The notes under the pieces were generated by a model. It worked only from the letters and a program-made list of their open reading frames with translations. It did not search any database and was not told the DNA's origin. A stretch of DNA of 64,000 nt. Source: Pectobacterium wasabiae CFBP 3304. Its GTDB lineage: Bacteria > Pseudomonadota > Gammaproteobacteria > Enterobacterales > Enterobacteriaceae. Positions 20,289 through 29,982 of this stretch are shown here, in pieces (positions within the stretch are counted from its first letter, which is position 1; each line of letters begins with the position of its first letter). Location of the stretch: assembly GCF_001742185.1 (NCBI RefSeq), contig NZ_CP015750.1:4340001-4404000 (forward strand), given 5' to 3'. The position numbers and the translations under genes are program-made.

Positions 20289-21557
20289 TTACTGCGCTGC
20301 TTTGATTGGATGATCGGGCTTCTTATCATTACCGGCGATGTACGGGCTCCACGGTTGGGCGCGAACCGGTTTATCGGTTTGCCAGACCACGTTGAACTGA
20401 CCGTTTTCCTCGATTTCGCCAATCATCACCGGCTTATGCAAATGGTGGTTAGTGCTGTCCATCGTCAGCGTAAAACCATCCGGTGCGGCAAAGGTTTGAC
20501 CCGCCATGGCGACGCGTACTTTATCCACGTCTGTGGTGCCCGCTTTTTCTACCGCCTGCGCCCACATGTGAATACCGACATAGGTGGCTTCCATTGGATC
20601 GTTAGTCACCACCGTCCCCGCATTCGGCAGGTTTTTCGCTTTGGCATAGGCTTTGTAAGCGTCCACGAAGTCGGTATTGGTTGGGTTATCTACCGATTCA
20701 AAATAGTTCCATGCCGCCAAATGGCCGACCAGCGGTTTGGTATCAATCCCGCGCAGCTCTTCTTCACCTACCGAGAATGCGACAACCGGCACGTCGGTCG
20801 CTTTGATACCCTGATTCGCCAGTTCTTTATAGAACGGCACGTTGGAATCGCCGTTGATGGTGGAAACCACCGCCGTCTTACCGCCTGTCGAAAATTTCTT
20901 GATGTTGGACACGATGGTCTGATAATCGCTGTGGCCGAACGGCGTATAAACTTCCTCGATATCCTTGTCCTGCACGCCTTTCGCATGCAGGAACGCACGC
21001 AGGATCTTGTTGGTGGTACGCGGATACACATAGTCAGTACCCAACAGGAAGAAACGTTTCGCTGCCCCGCCGTCTTCACTCATCAGGTATTCCACGGCAG
21101 GGATCGCCTGCTGATTGGGTGCCGCACCGGTATAGAACACGTTCGGCGACATCTCTTCACCCTCATACTGCACCGGATAGAACAGCAAACCGTTTAACTC
21201 TTCAAACACGGGCAGCACTGATTTACGCGATACCGATGTCCAGCAGCCGAACACTACCGCCGCTTTGTCCTGCGTCAGCAACTGGCGCGCCTTTTCAGCA
21301 AACAGCGGCCAGTTCGAGGCTGGATCGACCACGACCGGCTCCAGTTTTTTACCTAGCACCCCACCTTTGGCGTTGATTTCATCAATGGCCATCAGCGCCA
21401 CATCCTTCAGTGGCGTTTCCGAAATCGCCATTGTGCCGGACAGCGAATGCATAATGCCGACTTTGATAGTCTCCGCCGCCTGCACGCTCCAGGTTAGCCC
21501 CATACCCACTACCGTTGCGGAAAGCGCAAAAACTTTTAGCAATGAACGTCTTTTCAT
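20289..21557 (-). CDS. urtA: Urea ABC transporter substrate-binding protein UrtA
   Basis: 422 residues with a twin-basic-start signal peptide (MKRRSLLKVF, cleavage after VQA). The mature protein is a family-5 (Leu/Ile/Val-type) binding protein carrying the UrtA blocks KVGIMHSLSGTMAISETPLKD and VFYTGAAPNQQAIPA, which separate urea and amide binders from branched-chain amino-acid binders. Its start overlaps the regulator's stop by 4 nt, so expression is coupled to the GntR gene. Confidence 0.93.
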   Translation of the reverse strand: MKRRSLLKVFALSATVVGMGLTWSVQAAETIKVGIMHSLSGTMAISETPLKDVALMAIDEINAKGGVLGKKLEPVVVDPASNWPLFAEKARQLLTQDKAAVVFGCWTSVSRKSVLPVFEELNGLLFYPVQYEGEEMSPNVFYTGAAPNQQAIPAVEYLMSEDGGAAKRFFLLGTDYVYPRTTNKILRAFLHAKGVQDKDIEEVYTPFGHSDYQTIVSNIKKFSTGGKTAVVSTINGDSNVPFYKELANQGIKATDVPVVAFSVGEEELRGIDTKPLVGHLAAWNYFESVDNPTNTDFVDAYKAYAKAKNLPNAGTVVTNDPMEATYVGIHMWAQAVEKAGTTDVDKVRVAMAGQTFAAPDGFTLTMDSTNHHLHKPVMIGEIEENGQFNVVWQTDKPVRAQPWSPYIAGNDKKPDHPIKAAQ

Positions 21558-22354
21558 TTATTAGCCCTTAAGTCATGTTGAGTGAGAATGGAATCGTGTG
21601 ATGCGTTAGATGAAACTGATTCAGTTGGAGCCGATTGCGTTGAAACAGATTGAGGCCGTGCCTGCTGTAGCATGTGCAGGGTGATTTTCCTGACTTCGGC
21701 CTTACTAACGGCAATGTGGTCAGTCAGAATGCGCTGCGCCTCCTCGGTGTGTTGTTGCAATATCGTCAGCAGAATCCGGGCATGCTCTTTATAAGTCGCA
21801 TCGATGCGATCCTCACGGGTGAAGTCGAGACGGCGAATAATGCGGATTTTCTCCGTCAGTTCACCGTGAACGCGCGCCATTTCGCTATTGCCCGCCGCCG
21901 CAACCAGCCCCCGATGAAACGCTTCGTCGTAACGGGATACGACCTTCCCATCATCCAGACGCGGTTCCTCAATCCAGAAGCGTTTCAGGTCAGCCAGTAA
22001 TTCAGCGCAGCGCCCCGGCGGCATCCCGCACAGTCGGCGAATGGCTTCGCGCTCCAGCACAATGCGGAAGTCATACAGTTCTTCGAAATAGGCGAAATCA
22101 AACGGACGAACCTGCCAGCCGCTGCGGAAATAGACTTCGACATACCCTTCCCGCTCCAGCCAGAACAGCGCCTGACGCACTGGCGTGCGGCTGACCGACA
22201 TCCGCTCGGCAATCTCATTTTCACTAAAGCGATCGCCCGGCATCAGGCGAAAATCGAAAATGTCGTTTTTCAGCGCCTGATACACCCGTTCTGCCAGTGC
22301 TTCCGGACGATCTTTACTGCTTTTTTGGGTGCCTGTTCGCATCGTTTTATCCAC
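21554..22354 (-). CDS. GntR/FadR-family (FCD) regulator of the urea unit
   Basis: 266 residues. The N-terminal winged helix runs from about residue 15 to 85 (LAERVYQALKNDIFDFRLMPGD, SENEIAERMSVSRTPVRQAL). The C-terminal FCD ligand domain follows, then a low-complexity Ser/Thr/Gln tail. It sits inside the operon between urea carboxylase and urtA and overlaps urtA, so it is probably autoregulated with the genes it controls. A palindrome before the first gene (27821-27836) is a candidate operator. Confidence 0.88.
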   Translation of the reverse strand: MDKTMRTGTQKSSKDRPEALAERVYQALKNDIFDFRLMPGDRFSENEIAERMSVSRTPVRQALFWLEREGYVEVYFRSGWQVRPFDFAYFEELYDFRIVLEREAIRRLCGMPPGRCAELLADLKRFWIEEPRLDDGKVVSRYDEAFHRGLVAAAGNSEMARVHGELTEKIRIIRRLDFTREDRIDATYKEHARILLTILQQHTEEAQRILTDHIAVSKAEVRKITLHMLQQARPQSVSTQSAPTESVSSNASHDSILTQHDLRANK

Positions 22355-22398
22355 CTCGCCGTTTATTACCTGTCGTCCGTTTTATGCAGACGCATACT

Positions 22399-25300
22399 TT
22401 ATTCCAGCCATAGCAAGGCATCACCGGGGCTAACTGGTCGTCCCGGCTGACAGCCGATGCGCTTCACCCGGCCTGACTGCGGCGCGCTGATCGTCAGTTC
22501 CATTTTCATGGCTTCAACGATAATCAGCGGTTGTCCGACTTCAATGACATCGCCGACAGTCACCAGTACTTTCCAGATATTGCCGTTCATATCTGCACTG
22601 ACCTGAAACGCATCTTCGTCGTTTTCTTCGGATATCGGTGGCGTGTCTTCCAGCGGTATGTTGTCGTCCTCCTGCTGCCACAGCGCCACTTCGGTTTCAA
22701 ATGCAGCGGCCTGACGCTGGCGAAACGCGGCAATATCGTCTGCTTGTTCCGTCAGGAAACGGGTGTGTTCAGCGAAATCAAACGTGGTTTCTTCGATGCG
22801 GATCGCGGCACGTCCTTCGCGAAAATCCTCACGCAGCGTCGTCAGCTCAGCTTCGCTAACCGGATAAAACCGCACCTGATCGAAGAAGCGCAGCAGCCAT
22901 GGTTCATCGACGATGAACTGATCGTTTTTGAGGAACTTGTTCCAGATCGGCAGCGTGCGTCCCACCAATTGATAGCCACCCGGCGAATCCATGCCGTAAA
23001 TGCACATGTACATGCCGCCGATACCGACCGTGCCTTCGGCGGTGAAGGTGCGCGCCGGATTGTATTTTGAGCTAAGCAGACGGTGACGAGGATCAACCGG
23101 CACGGCACAAGGCGCGCCAAGATAAACGTCACCCAACCCCAGAATCAGGTAACTGGCATCAAAAATGATGTCGCGCACGTCATCACGGCTCGGTAAGCCG
23201 TTAATACGCTGGATGAAATCGACGTTATTCGGTAGCCAAGGCGCACGGGCGCGAACGGTTTCACGGTAGCGTTCAACCGCACCAAGCGTGGCGCTGTCTT
23301 CAAACGCCATTGGCAAATGGACAATACGTGACGGCACTCTCATCTGGCTGACGTCGCCAAGCTGACTTTCCAGATGCAGCAACAGATCCAACAGCGCACG
23401 CTGGCGAAGAATCCGGCTGTCATAACGTATCTGTAGCGAACGCACGCCGGGCGACAATTCTTCTATTCCCGCCGTCTCAGAAGCGCGGATCGCAATCATC
23501 AGTAGATGAATACGCAGCCGCAGCGCCAGATCGAGCACGTTCTCACCGTATTCGATCAGAATGTAGTTATCGCCTGCCTGACGGTAAACGGCGACTGGCG
23601 TGGTCGCCGTGGCTTGTACGGCAGCCAACACCGTTGCAGAGCCGAATTCCGTCGTCGCCAACGAGGGAACTGCAAATGCAGGCGCACGGGTTACGCCCAG
23701 CGTGGACACGCAGTCAGCCTGCGCCTGTTCCAGTGCCAGCGCTTCCTCAGCGCTGATAGGATGAAAACGGATACGATCGCCCGGTTTCACCTGACCGACT
23801 TTCCACAGCTCCGCTTTGGCAATAGTGACCGGACAAACAAACCCGCCCAGGCTCGGCCCATCGCGTGTGAGGATCACCGGAAAATCGCCGGTAAAATTCA
23901 CCGCGCCGATCGCATATTCACAGTCGTGAACGTTGGAAGGATGTAAGCCGGCCTCGCCGCCGTTCGCTCGCGTCCAGCTTGGTTTTGGTCCCACCAGACG
24001 CACGCCCAGTCGGTTCGAGTTGTAATGCACCTGCCATTCTGCCGCGAAAAATTCGTCGATCGCCGCGTGAGTAAAGAAATCCGGCGCACCGTGTGGACCG
24101 TAAAGCACACCAATGCGCCAGTCGTTGCCATACTGCGGGATCAGCGCAGCATCCACAGCCTGCGGTGCGCTCACCGGCGCGGGCGTGGTGCAGGCAGGCA
24201 ATGCGGGTTGAGAAATCGCCAGCATATCCGCCACGCGTAGCGTTCGTCCGGCATGGCCGCCAAATTCTCCGAGAGCGAACGTCGAGCGGCTGCCGAGATA
24301 CTGCGGTACATCGATGCCGTTGCGTACCGCCAGATAGGTGCGACAGCCAGACTGCGCCCGCCCCAGCGTCAGCGTTTGCCCAGCCGTTACCGTAACAGGC
24401 TGCCAATAGGGTACCGCCTCCCCATCCAGCGTCGCTGGGCAGTCAGCCCCCGTCAGCGCAATTACCGCCGTACTGTGGAAACGCAGCATCGGCCCTTGCA
24501 GCGTAAATTCCAGCCCTGCCGCCGCCTCATCGTTACCGACAATACGGTTTGCCAAACGGAAAGCGAAATCGTCCATCGGGCCGGACGGCGGCACACCGAT
24601 ATCCCAATAGCCGAGGCGTCCGGGATAATCCTGCACGCTACTCCAGGTGCCGGGTTGGATGACTTCAATCACTGACGCAGACGGCGTAAAACTGTCGAGC
24701 ATTCGCGTCCATACCGTTCCGCTACGGAATGCGTCAGTGGTGATAATTTGGCGCAGGTAATCCAGATTGGTGGCAATACCGTGCAAACGTGTCGCGTTCA
24801 GCGCCTGTTGCATCTTCTCCAACGCCAGCTCACGAGTTTCTGCGTGAACGATCAGTTTGGCGATCATCGGATCGTAATACGCCGACACCTCGGTGCCAGT
24901 GCTCACCCAACCATCGACCCGCACGTCGTCAGGAAATGCCACTTCGGTTAGCACACCGGGGCTGGGCTGGAAATTTTTCAGCGGATCTTCCGCATAAATG
25001 CGCACTTCAATCGCCGCGCCTCGCGGGAGTTGTGCAAGCAGTGCCCAATCCAGCGGTTCATCCGCCGCAACGCGCAGCATGCATTCGACCAAATCCAGTC
25101 CGGTGACACATTCCGTCACCGGATGTTCAACCTGCAATCGGGTATTCACTTCGAGGAAAAAGAACGTATCGCGCTCGGCGTCGTAGATAAACTCCACCGT
25201 TCCCGCACTGCGGTAGCAGACCAGCTCGCCAAGTTTTACCGCCGAAGCCAGCAGTGCCGCGCGTGTCGCGTCCGGCAAATGCGGTGCGGGTGTTTCTTCC

Positions 25301-26013
25301 ACCACTTTCTGGTTGCGCCGCTGCAATGAGCAATCACGTTCGCCCAGCGCCACCACACGGCCTTTGCCATCGCCAAAAATCTGTACTTCTACGTGGCGCG
25401 CCCGATCGATACAGCGTTCGAGAAACACGCCTGCATCGCTGAAGAATTGCTCCCCCAACCGACGCACGCTCTCCCATGCGGCTTGCAGCGCGGTGGCATC
25501 TGCACAGCGCGTCAGGCCAATACCCCCGCCACCGGCGGTACTTTTCAGCATCACCGGATAGCCGATTTCTTCTGCCGCAGCCAGCGCGTCCTCCAACGAG
25601 GCCAGCAGCGGCGTTCCCGGTGTCATCGGCACACCGGCAGCCGCGGCCAGTTCACGGGCGCGGTGCTTCAGGCCAAATTCGCCAATTTGCTGCGCGGTTG
25701 GCCCGACAAATGCGATGCCCGCTTTTTCACACGCAGCCGCAAACGGCAGGCTTTCGGATAGAAAACCGTAGCCCGGCCAGATCGCTTCTGCCCCCGTCTG
25801 CTGCGCAGCCGCCAGCACCTTATCGATACACAGATAGCTGTCGCTAGCCTTTTCCCCGCCAATCGATACGGCGATATCAGCATCTTTCACATGCTGCGCG
25901 TTTTTATCCGCGTCGGAGTAAATCGCCACGCTGGTAATCCCCAAGCGCTTCAGCGTGCGTATCGCACGACAGGCGATCTCACCGCGGTTAGCAATCAATA
26001 CGGTCTTAAACAT
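22399..26013 (-). CDS. uca: Urea carboxylase (biotin-dependent)
   Basis: 1204 residues from the ATG at 26013, which has AGGAG 7 nt upstream and directly precedes MFKTVLIANRGEIACR. It converts urea, bicarbonate and ATP to allophanate. In order: a biotin carboxylase domain with GGGGIGLTRC, the KipI/KipA-like carboxyltransferase halves (with PPSGPMDDFAFRLANRIVGN), and a C-terminal biotinyl domain with the lysine in VEAMKMELTISAP. It follows the allophanate hydrolase gene with an 8-nt overlap. No urease genes are seen here. Confidence 0.94.
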   Translation of the reverse strand: MFKTVLIANRGEIACRAIRTLKRLGITSVAIYSDADKNAQHVKDADIAVSIGGEKASDSYLCIDKVLAAAQQTGAEAIWPGYGFLSESLPFAAACEKAGIAFVGPTAQQIGEFGLKHRARELAAAAGVPMTPGTPLLASLEDALAAAEEIGYPVMLKSTAGGGGIGLTRCADATALQAAWESVRRLGEQFFSDAGVFLERCIDRARHVEVQIFGDGKGRVVALGERDCSLQRRNQKVVEETPAPHLPDATRAALLASAVKLGELVCYRSAGTVEFIYDAERDTFFFLEVNTRLQVEHPVTECVTGLDLVECMLRVAADEPLDWALLAQLPRGAAIEVRIYAEDPLKNFQPSPGVLTEVAFPDDVRVDGWVSTGTEVSAYYDPMIAKLIVHAETRELALEKMQQALNATRLHGIATNLDYLRQIITTDAFRSGTVWTRMLDSFTPSASVIEVIQPGTWSSVQDYPGRLGYWDIGVPPSGPMDDFAFRLANRIVGNDEAAAGLEFTLQGPMLRFHSTAVIALTGADCPATLDGEAVPYWQPVTVTAGQTLTLGRAQSGCRTYLAVRNGIDVPQYLGSRSTFALGEFGGHAGRTLRVADMLAISQPALPACTTPAPVSAPQAVDAALIPQYGNDWRIGVLYGPHGAPDFFTHAAIDEFFAAEWQVHYNSNRLGVRLVGPKPSWTRANGGEAGLHPSNVHDCEYAIGAVNFTGDFPVILTRDGPSLGGFVCPVTIAKAELWKVGQVKPGDRIRFHPISAEEALALEQAQADCVSTLGVTRAPAFAVPSLATTEFGSATVLAAVQATATTPVAVYRQAGDNYILIEYGENVLDLALRLRIHLLMIAIRASETAGIEELSPGVRSLQIRYDSRILRQRALLDLLLHLESQLGDVSQMRVPSRIVHLPMAFEDSATLGAVERYRETVRARAPWLPNNVDFIQRINGLPSRDDVRDIIFDASYLILGLGDVYLGAPCAVPVDPRHRLLSSKYNPARTFTAEGTVGIGGMYMCIYGMDSPGGYQLVGRTLPIWNKFLKNDQFIVDEPWLLRFFDQVRFYPVSEAELTTLREDFREGRAAIRIEETTFDFAEHTRFLTEQADDIAAFRQRQAAAFETEVALWQQEDDNIPLEDTPPISEENDEDAFQVSADMNGNIWKVLVTVGDVIEVGQPLIIVEAMKMELTISAPQSGRVKRIGCQPGRPVSPGDALLWLE

Positions 26014-27808
26014 GAGACGTCTCCTGACGTGTGAGCCAATGACGCCAGCCGCCGAACGCGGTGATATCCGTGGCATCGCTTAACGCGGCCGGTTCGCAAA
26101 TAAAGCCTTTAACCTGTCGCCCGTCGGCTAACGTCAGCGTGCCAATTCCCAACGGCGCCGGAATCTCTGCAACAAACTCACCAAAACGCGCCAGCGGGAT
26201 GTCCCACAACTCGACGACGATCGCCGCGCCGTCGGTGCTTTTCGCTAATCCGGGCTTGGCAGGTTGCGTATTCGCCAGCGCATAAAGGCGATAGTTTTCC
26301 GCCGTACGCGTCTCTTCCACTCGCACCGCATCGCGGTTAGTTAACTGATGGTTCAGGGGCATGCCCGTTAGGTGCGCGCCGACAACGGCGAGACGAACGT
26401 GCAGTGCGGAAGGCGGCAAGACAGCGGAAACGGAAGGCAGCGGTTTTCCGGTTGCGCCTAGCGTGAGCGCCAGTTGCGTCTGCCAGCGCAGACCAAAGCT
26501 CGCTAGTGCACGGTCGTGCCAGGCGGGCGCAATCAGCGTGATACCTGCGGGCAAGCCGTCAGCACGGAAAGGTGCAGGCAATGCCAGCGCCGAAAGATCG
26601 GCCAGATTGGTAAAGTTGGTGTAAGTTCCCAACTGGGAATTGTTACGCACCGGTTCCTGCTTCATCGCCTCAAGCGTGTGGATGGTCGGCGAGGTCGGCA
26701 CCACTAACGCATCGAACGCGGCCAGCGTCTGCTGGATTTGGCGTGCCAGTTCGGCCCGCAGATATTCGGCTTTGAAAGCATCCACGGCGCTGAAATGCTC
26801 ACCGCTCGCCACAATACCGTGCACCACCGGGTCCATACTCTCCGGTTGCCGCAGCAGGCCACCAACCGCTACCGTGCGTTCCGCCACCCAAGGGCCTTGG
26901 TAAAGCTGTTCTGCCAACTGCGTGAATGCACTGAAATCGATGGGATGCAGCGTCGCCCCCGTCGCTTCTAATTCAGCCAGCGCGTGCTGCCATGCTGCCT
27001 GTGCGGTGACATCGGCAAAAAAGGTCGGATCGCTGGGAATAGCAAAACGCGGTGCGGTTGGCAGCGCGGCAGGCGCACACCCCGGATGGCGGCGTGAATA
27101 TGCATCTGCTGCATCGTACCCACCAGCCAGTTCCGCGACGGTAAACGCATCTTCGACCGTTAGCGCGAACACGGAAATGGTGTCATTCAGGCGACAGGCC
27201 GGTACGACACCGCTTGCCGATAACCACCCTTTCGTCGGCTTCAGGCCGATAATATTGTTAAAACCTGCGGGAACCCGTCCCGATCCGGCTGTGTCGGTAC
27301 CCAACGAAAACGCCACCAGTCCACGCGCTAATACCGAAGCCGATCCTGAACTAGAGCCACCGCTGATATAATCCGCATTGAAGGTGTTCGGCACCGCGCC
27401 AAACGGTGAGCGCGAGCCCACCAGCCCAGTGGCAAACTGATCGAGGTTAGTTTTGCCAATGACAATGGCCCCTGCCGCTTTTAATTTGGCAACGGCCGTC
27501 GCATCCTTGTCGGCCAGATAGGTAAATGCTGGGCACGCCGCGCTCGTCGGCCAGCCTGCAACATCAATATTGTCTTTGACGGCAAAGGGAACACCGAACA
27601 GCGGCTGCGAGTCTGGATTTTCACGATACAGCGGTAATAGCGCCGCGATCTGCGCTTCAAGCAGCTCAGGTGTCGCCAGCACGATCCACGCGGGATCGTC
27701 CGCTGACAGACTAGCAAGCAGCGAACTTAACGTCTCGCCAACGCTAGCGGCCTGCTGTTGGTAGTGCTGTTTCCATTCCTGAAGCGTGAGTCCTGTCATT
27801 CTTGGCAT
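26006..27808 (-). CDS. atzF: Allophanate hydrolase
   Basis: 600 residues. It cleaves allophanate to ammonia and CO2, completing the ATP-dependent urea amidolyase route. The amidase-signature domain (about residues 1-440) contains the catalytic Lys in PFAVKDN and the Ser pair in GGSSSGSASVLA, then GTDTAGSGRVPA. The C-terminal domain (about 460-600) is the family's decarboxylation-promoting part. First gene of the unit; the start may be Met4. In fungi these two enzymes are fused as DUR1,2, and here they are separate. Confidence 0.93.
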   Translation of the reverse strand: MPRMTGLTLQEWKQHYQQQAASVGETLSSLLASLSADDPAWIVLATPELLEAQIAALLPLYRENPDSQPLFGVPFAVKDNIDVAGWPTSAACPAFTYLADKDATAVAKLKAAGAIVIGKTNLDQFATGLVGSRSPFGAVPNTFNADYISGGSSSGSASVLARGLVAFSLGTDTAGSGRVPAGFNNIIGLKPTKGWLSASGVVPACRLNDTISVFALTVEDAFTVAELAGGYDAADAYSRRHPGCAPAALPTAPRFAIPSDPTFFADVTAQAAWQHALAELEATGATLHPIDFSAFTQLAEQLYQGPWVAERTVAVGGLLRQPESMDPVVHGIVASGEHFSAVDAFKAEYLRAELARQIQQTLAAFDALVVPTSPTIHTLEAMKQEPVRNNSQLGTYTNFTNLADLSALALPAPFRADGLPAGITLIAPAWHDRALASFGLRWQTQLALTLGATGKPLPSVSAVLPPSALHVRLAVVGAHLTGMPLNHQLTNRDAVRVEETRTAENYRLYALANTQPAKPGLAKSTDGAAIVVELWDIPLARFGEFVAEIPAPLGIGTLTLADGRQVKGFICEPAALSDATDITAFGGWRHWLTRQETSHV

Positions 27809-27820
27809 GATGTGAATCCC

Positions 27821-27836
27821 ATCTGGTATACAAGAT
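27821..27836. promoter_or_regulatory. Candidate GntR operator upstream of the urea unit
   Basis: ATCTGGTATACAAGAT is an imperfect palindrome 13 bp before the first start codon. The TGGTATACAA core resembles FadR/VanR-type GntR operators. The FCD regulator encoded within the unit is the likely binder. Inference from pattern and position. Confidence 0.5.
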
Positions 27837-27988
27837 TGAATTCACTAAAGCGAAAACCATGCCAGTTTTCACTCCTTTGATTTATATGAAATTAAATAAG
27901 ATCGTTTCATTAGCATGCACAGAAAAGGAACAACCGTGCGCCATTGCGGAGCACGGTTGCTATCGGTTAATTCGTGGGAAATGCCGTA

Positions 27989-29002
27989 TCAGGCAATCTT
28001 CTGCGCCGCCTGCTGCGCCAAAATCGACAACTCTGTTGCCTTGAAGATATGTGACTGCGACATCGCGTTTTCAGTGCGCTCACGGCAGTCACGCAAAAAA
28101 TCCGGGAAAAAGGCGCGTTCGATGCTGCCTGCGGGGGTAAAGCGCTGTTCTCCGTCACCATTGACCAGATAAACGACGTTGCTTTCACCACGCGTAAGAT
28201 CGACATATTTCCTGATTTCAATATAGCCTTCCGTTCCCAGTATCGTCAGGCGGCCATCGCCCCAGACGCTCAAGCCATCCGGCGTAAACCAGTCACAGCG
28301 GAAATAGCCCGTTGCCCCATTGTCGCCAAGCAGCATCGCATCGCCAAAATCCTCAAATTCGGGATGGTGCGGATGGTGATAATTCGCGGTCTGGCTGGTC
28401 ACCACACGCGCATCGGTGTTGCCGGTAAAATAGAGAAACTGTTCGATCTGGTGGATGCCGATATCACAGAGGATCCCGCCATACTGGCGCTTTTGATAAA
28501 ACCAGTCAGGCCGCGCGCCGCGTTCACGATGTGGACCGACGCCAATGGTCTGAATCACCCGCCCAATTTCACCCCGTTGCACCAGTTCACCGGCAAATAA
28601 CGCACTATCCACATTGATGCGTTCATTAAAGTACACGGCAAACTTACGACCCGTTTCCGCCACCCGACGTTGGACGGCATCCAACTGTTCCAGCGAGGTC
28701 AGCGGCGGTTTGGCCGTGAAAAAATCTTTGCCTGCCTCCAGCGTGCGCAGCGCCAGTTCGGCTCTGTCACTGGGAATTACCGCGCAGGCGATGAGATCGA
28801 TCGACGCATCACTAATCAACTGTTCCGCCGAGGACGCAAAAGGAGTGGAGGGAAAAAGCGAGGTGAATTTCTCTCGATTATCCGGGTCAGATTCGAATAC
28901 GCCAACCAATTCCGCACCTGCATCAACCAATTGCCGGCACATGTCGTAGATGTGATTGTGTGCTAACCCAATCGCTGCAAACCGAGTCTTTTTCATCTTC
29001 AT
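27989..29002 (-). CDS. Gfo/Idh/MocA-family oxidoreductase
   Basis: 337-343 residues depending on the start (29020, 29002 or 28996; none has a strong ribosome site). The N-terminal Rossmann fold begins FAAIGLAHNHIYDM, an altered nucleotide loop with His residues in place of the usual G-x-G-N. The AKPPLTSLEQLD segment matches the family's EKP motif, with Ala-Lys-Pro. Likely an NAD(P)-dependent sugar or inositol dehydrogenase. It stands alone between the urea unit and the pectin locus. Confidence 0.8.
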   Translation of the reverse strand: MKMKKTRFAAIGLAHNHIYDMCRQLVDAGAELVGVFESDPDNREKFTSLFPSTPFASSAEQLISDASIDLIACAVIPSDRAELALRTLEAGKDFFTAKPPLTSLEQLDAVQRRVAETGRKFAVYFNERINVDSALFAGELVQRGEIGRVIQTIGVGPHRERGARPDWFYQKRQYGGILCDIGIHQIEQFLYFTGNTDARVVTSQTANYHHPHHPEFEDFGDAMLLGDNGATGYFRCDWFTPDGLSVWGDGRLTILGTEGYIEIRKYVDLTRGESNVVYLVNGDGEQRFTPAGSIERAFFPDFLRDCRERTENAMSQSHIFKATELSILAQQAAQKIA

Positions 29003-29144
29003 CTCTACCACTCTCACCATATCGAATCACTACAATAGAGTGGAAACCGAACAGGCTAAAGACAAAAGCCGCGTAATGCGTTAGAATTTTTCCTGTTTTT
29101 TTAACATATCCACATTTTTCGTAACGCAACCAAGCAAGATAACC

Positions 29145-29321
29145 ATGAAAAGAAAACGTATCCTGATCCCCCTCCTCATTCTGATCCTATTTGTCCTCTA
29201 TCTGAATCGTGATGCGTTGAATCCTTTTGCCCCAGACTGTACAAACCTGCCAGCGAATCAGCCAAAGCCTGAAGCGTGCAAAAAGCCGGTGAAAGAAGTC
29301 GCTCCTGGTTTCGAGATCTGA
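29145..29321 (+). CDS. 58-residue single-pass membrane protein, unrecognised
   Basis: ATG at 29145, stop TGA at 29319-29321. The product begins with a basic tail (MKRKR) and one hydrophobic helix (ILIPLLILILFVLYL). A polar tail follows with two Cys in DCTN and EACKK. It has the build of enterobacterial small inner-membrane proteins with a periplasmic tail. No family recognised. The ribosome site is weak, and the gene starts about 140 bp from the divergent oxidoreductase. Confidence 0.55.
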   Translation: MKRKRILIPLLILILFVLYLNRDALNPFAPDCTNLPANQPKPEACKKPVKEVAPGFEI

Positions 29322-29632
29322 TTTATTGCCGGGCAGTAAGGCGTGGAAATATTGAGTGGTTCCAACACGTGATTGACCATGTGGAAAACGCTTCCGGCCA
29401 GTTTGGAAAAAATGAAGTATGACGGTGATAGCGAAGAGATGAATCGCGGAAATAATGCAGGCAATTGGTTAACTATCGTTCACTTACATATGATTATCAT
29501 CATTAACGTTCAAGAGATACATCCCTCAATCTGACAACAACGCTCTCCATGACACTTATTCCATTCCCTTACAATAACCAGATCAATATATTACAGAAAA
29601 TTTCAAAAAGTAACTAAATATGTGATCCACAT

Positions 29633-29653
29633 AAATGAAACATTGTTTCCTTT
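29633..29653. promoter_or_regulatory. KdgR-box candidate
   Basis: AAATGAAACATTGTTTCCTT is close to the KdgR consensus, an AATGAAA/GTTTCATT-type palindrome with GAAAC-AT-TGTTTC at its centre. KdgR represses pectin-degradation genes in soft-rot bacteria until KDG accumulates. It lies about 330 bp before the first porin gene. Confidence 0.65.
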
Positions 29654-29790
29654 TCACCATAATGCCACACATTCTAATTATCAAGTCTGATGATTAATTA
29701 GATTGACGAGTAAAAGGAAAAATTATCGATATTTACTCATTAGCATCACTCATTGCAATGGATGAGATATCCATAATTCAAGCCATATAT

Positions 29791-29811
29791 AAGGAGTAAT
29801 CAATGAACTGA
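29791..29811 (+). other. Two-codon minigene (Met-Asn-stop) with strong ribosome site
   Basis: AAGGAG (29791-29796) lies 6 nt before ATG AAC TGA, and a second stop TAG follows directly. It sits in the presumed leader of the kdgM-like gene. It may be a decayed start or a translated leader; nothing further supports a function. Confidence 0.3.
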
Positions 29812-29982
29812 TAGAACCTGATTTTCCAGGGGAACGCCCTGTCTGACATGATTAATGGCGTCATCATCATTCCTGGTGATTCTATTTTTACGTCCAAAAA
29901 ATGACATCAACTGTCTGGTTTTAAAGATAGAGACTGCGCTCGCCAATAATATTATTTATTCATTAAAAAAGAGAAAGACAGA

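Larger units (their letters stand above)
29322..29982. other. Leader and control region of the pectin locus
   Basis: 660 bp, AT-rich. It holds a KdgR-like box (29633-29653), a small palindrome TATGTGATCCACATA just upstream of it, and a two-codon minigene with a strong ribosome site (29791-29811). No other coding potential was seen. The transcript start is probably downstream of 29660. Confidence 0.5.

Noticed and set aside
22531..25847. Many long plus-strand ORFs opposite the urea carboxylase gene
   Set aside because: They are antisense shadows of a GC-rich gene with clear domain motifs on the minus strand.
29618..29634. TATGTGATCCACATA as a CRP site
   Set aside because: The half-sites are too close: CRP needs six bases between TGTGA and TCACA. 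It remains only a small palindrome near the KdgR-like box.
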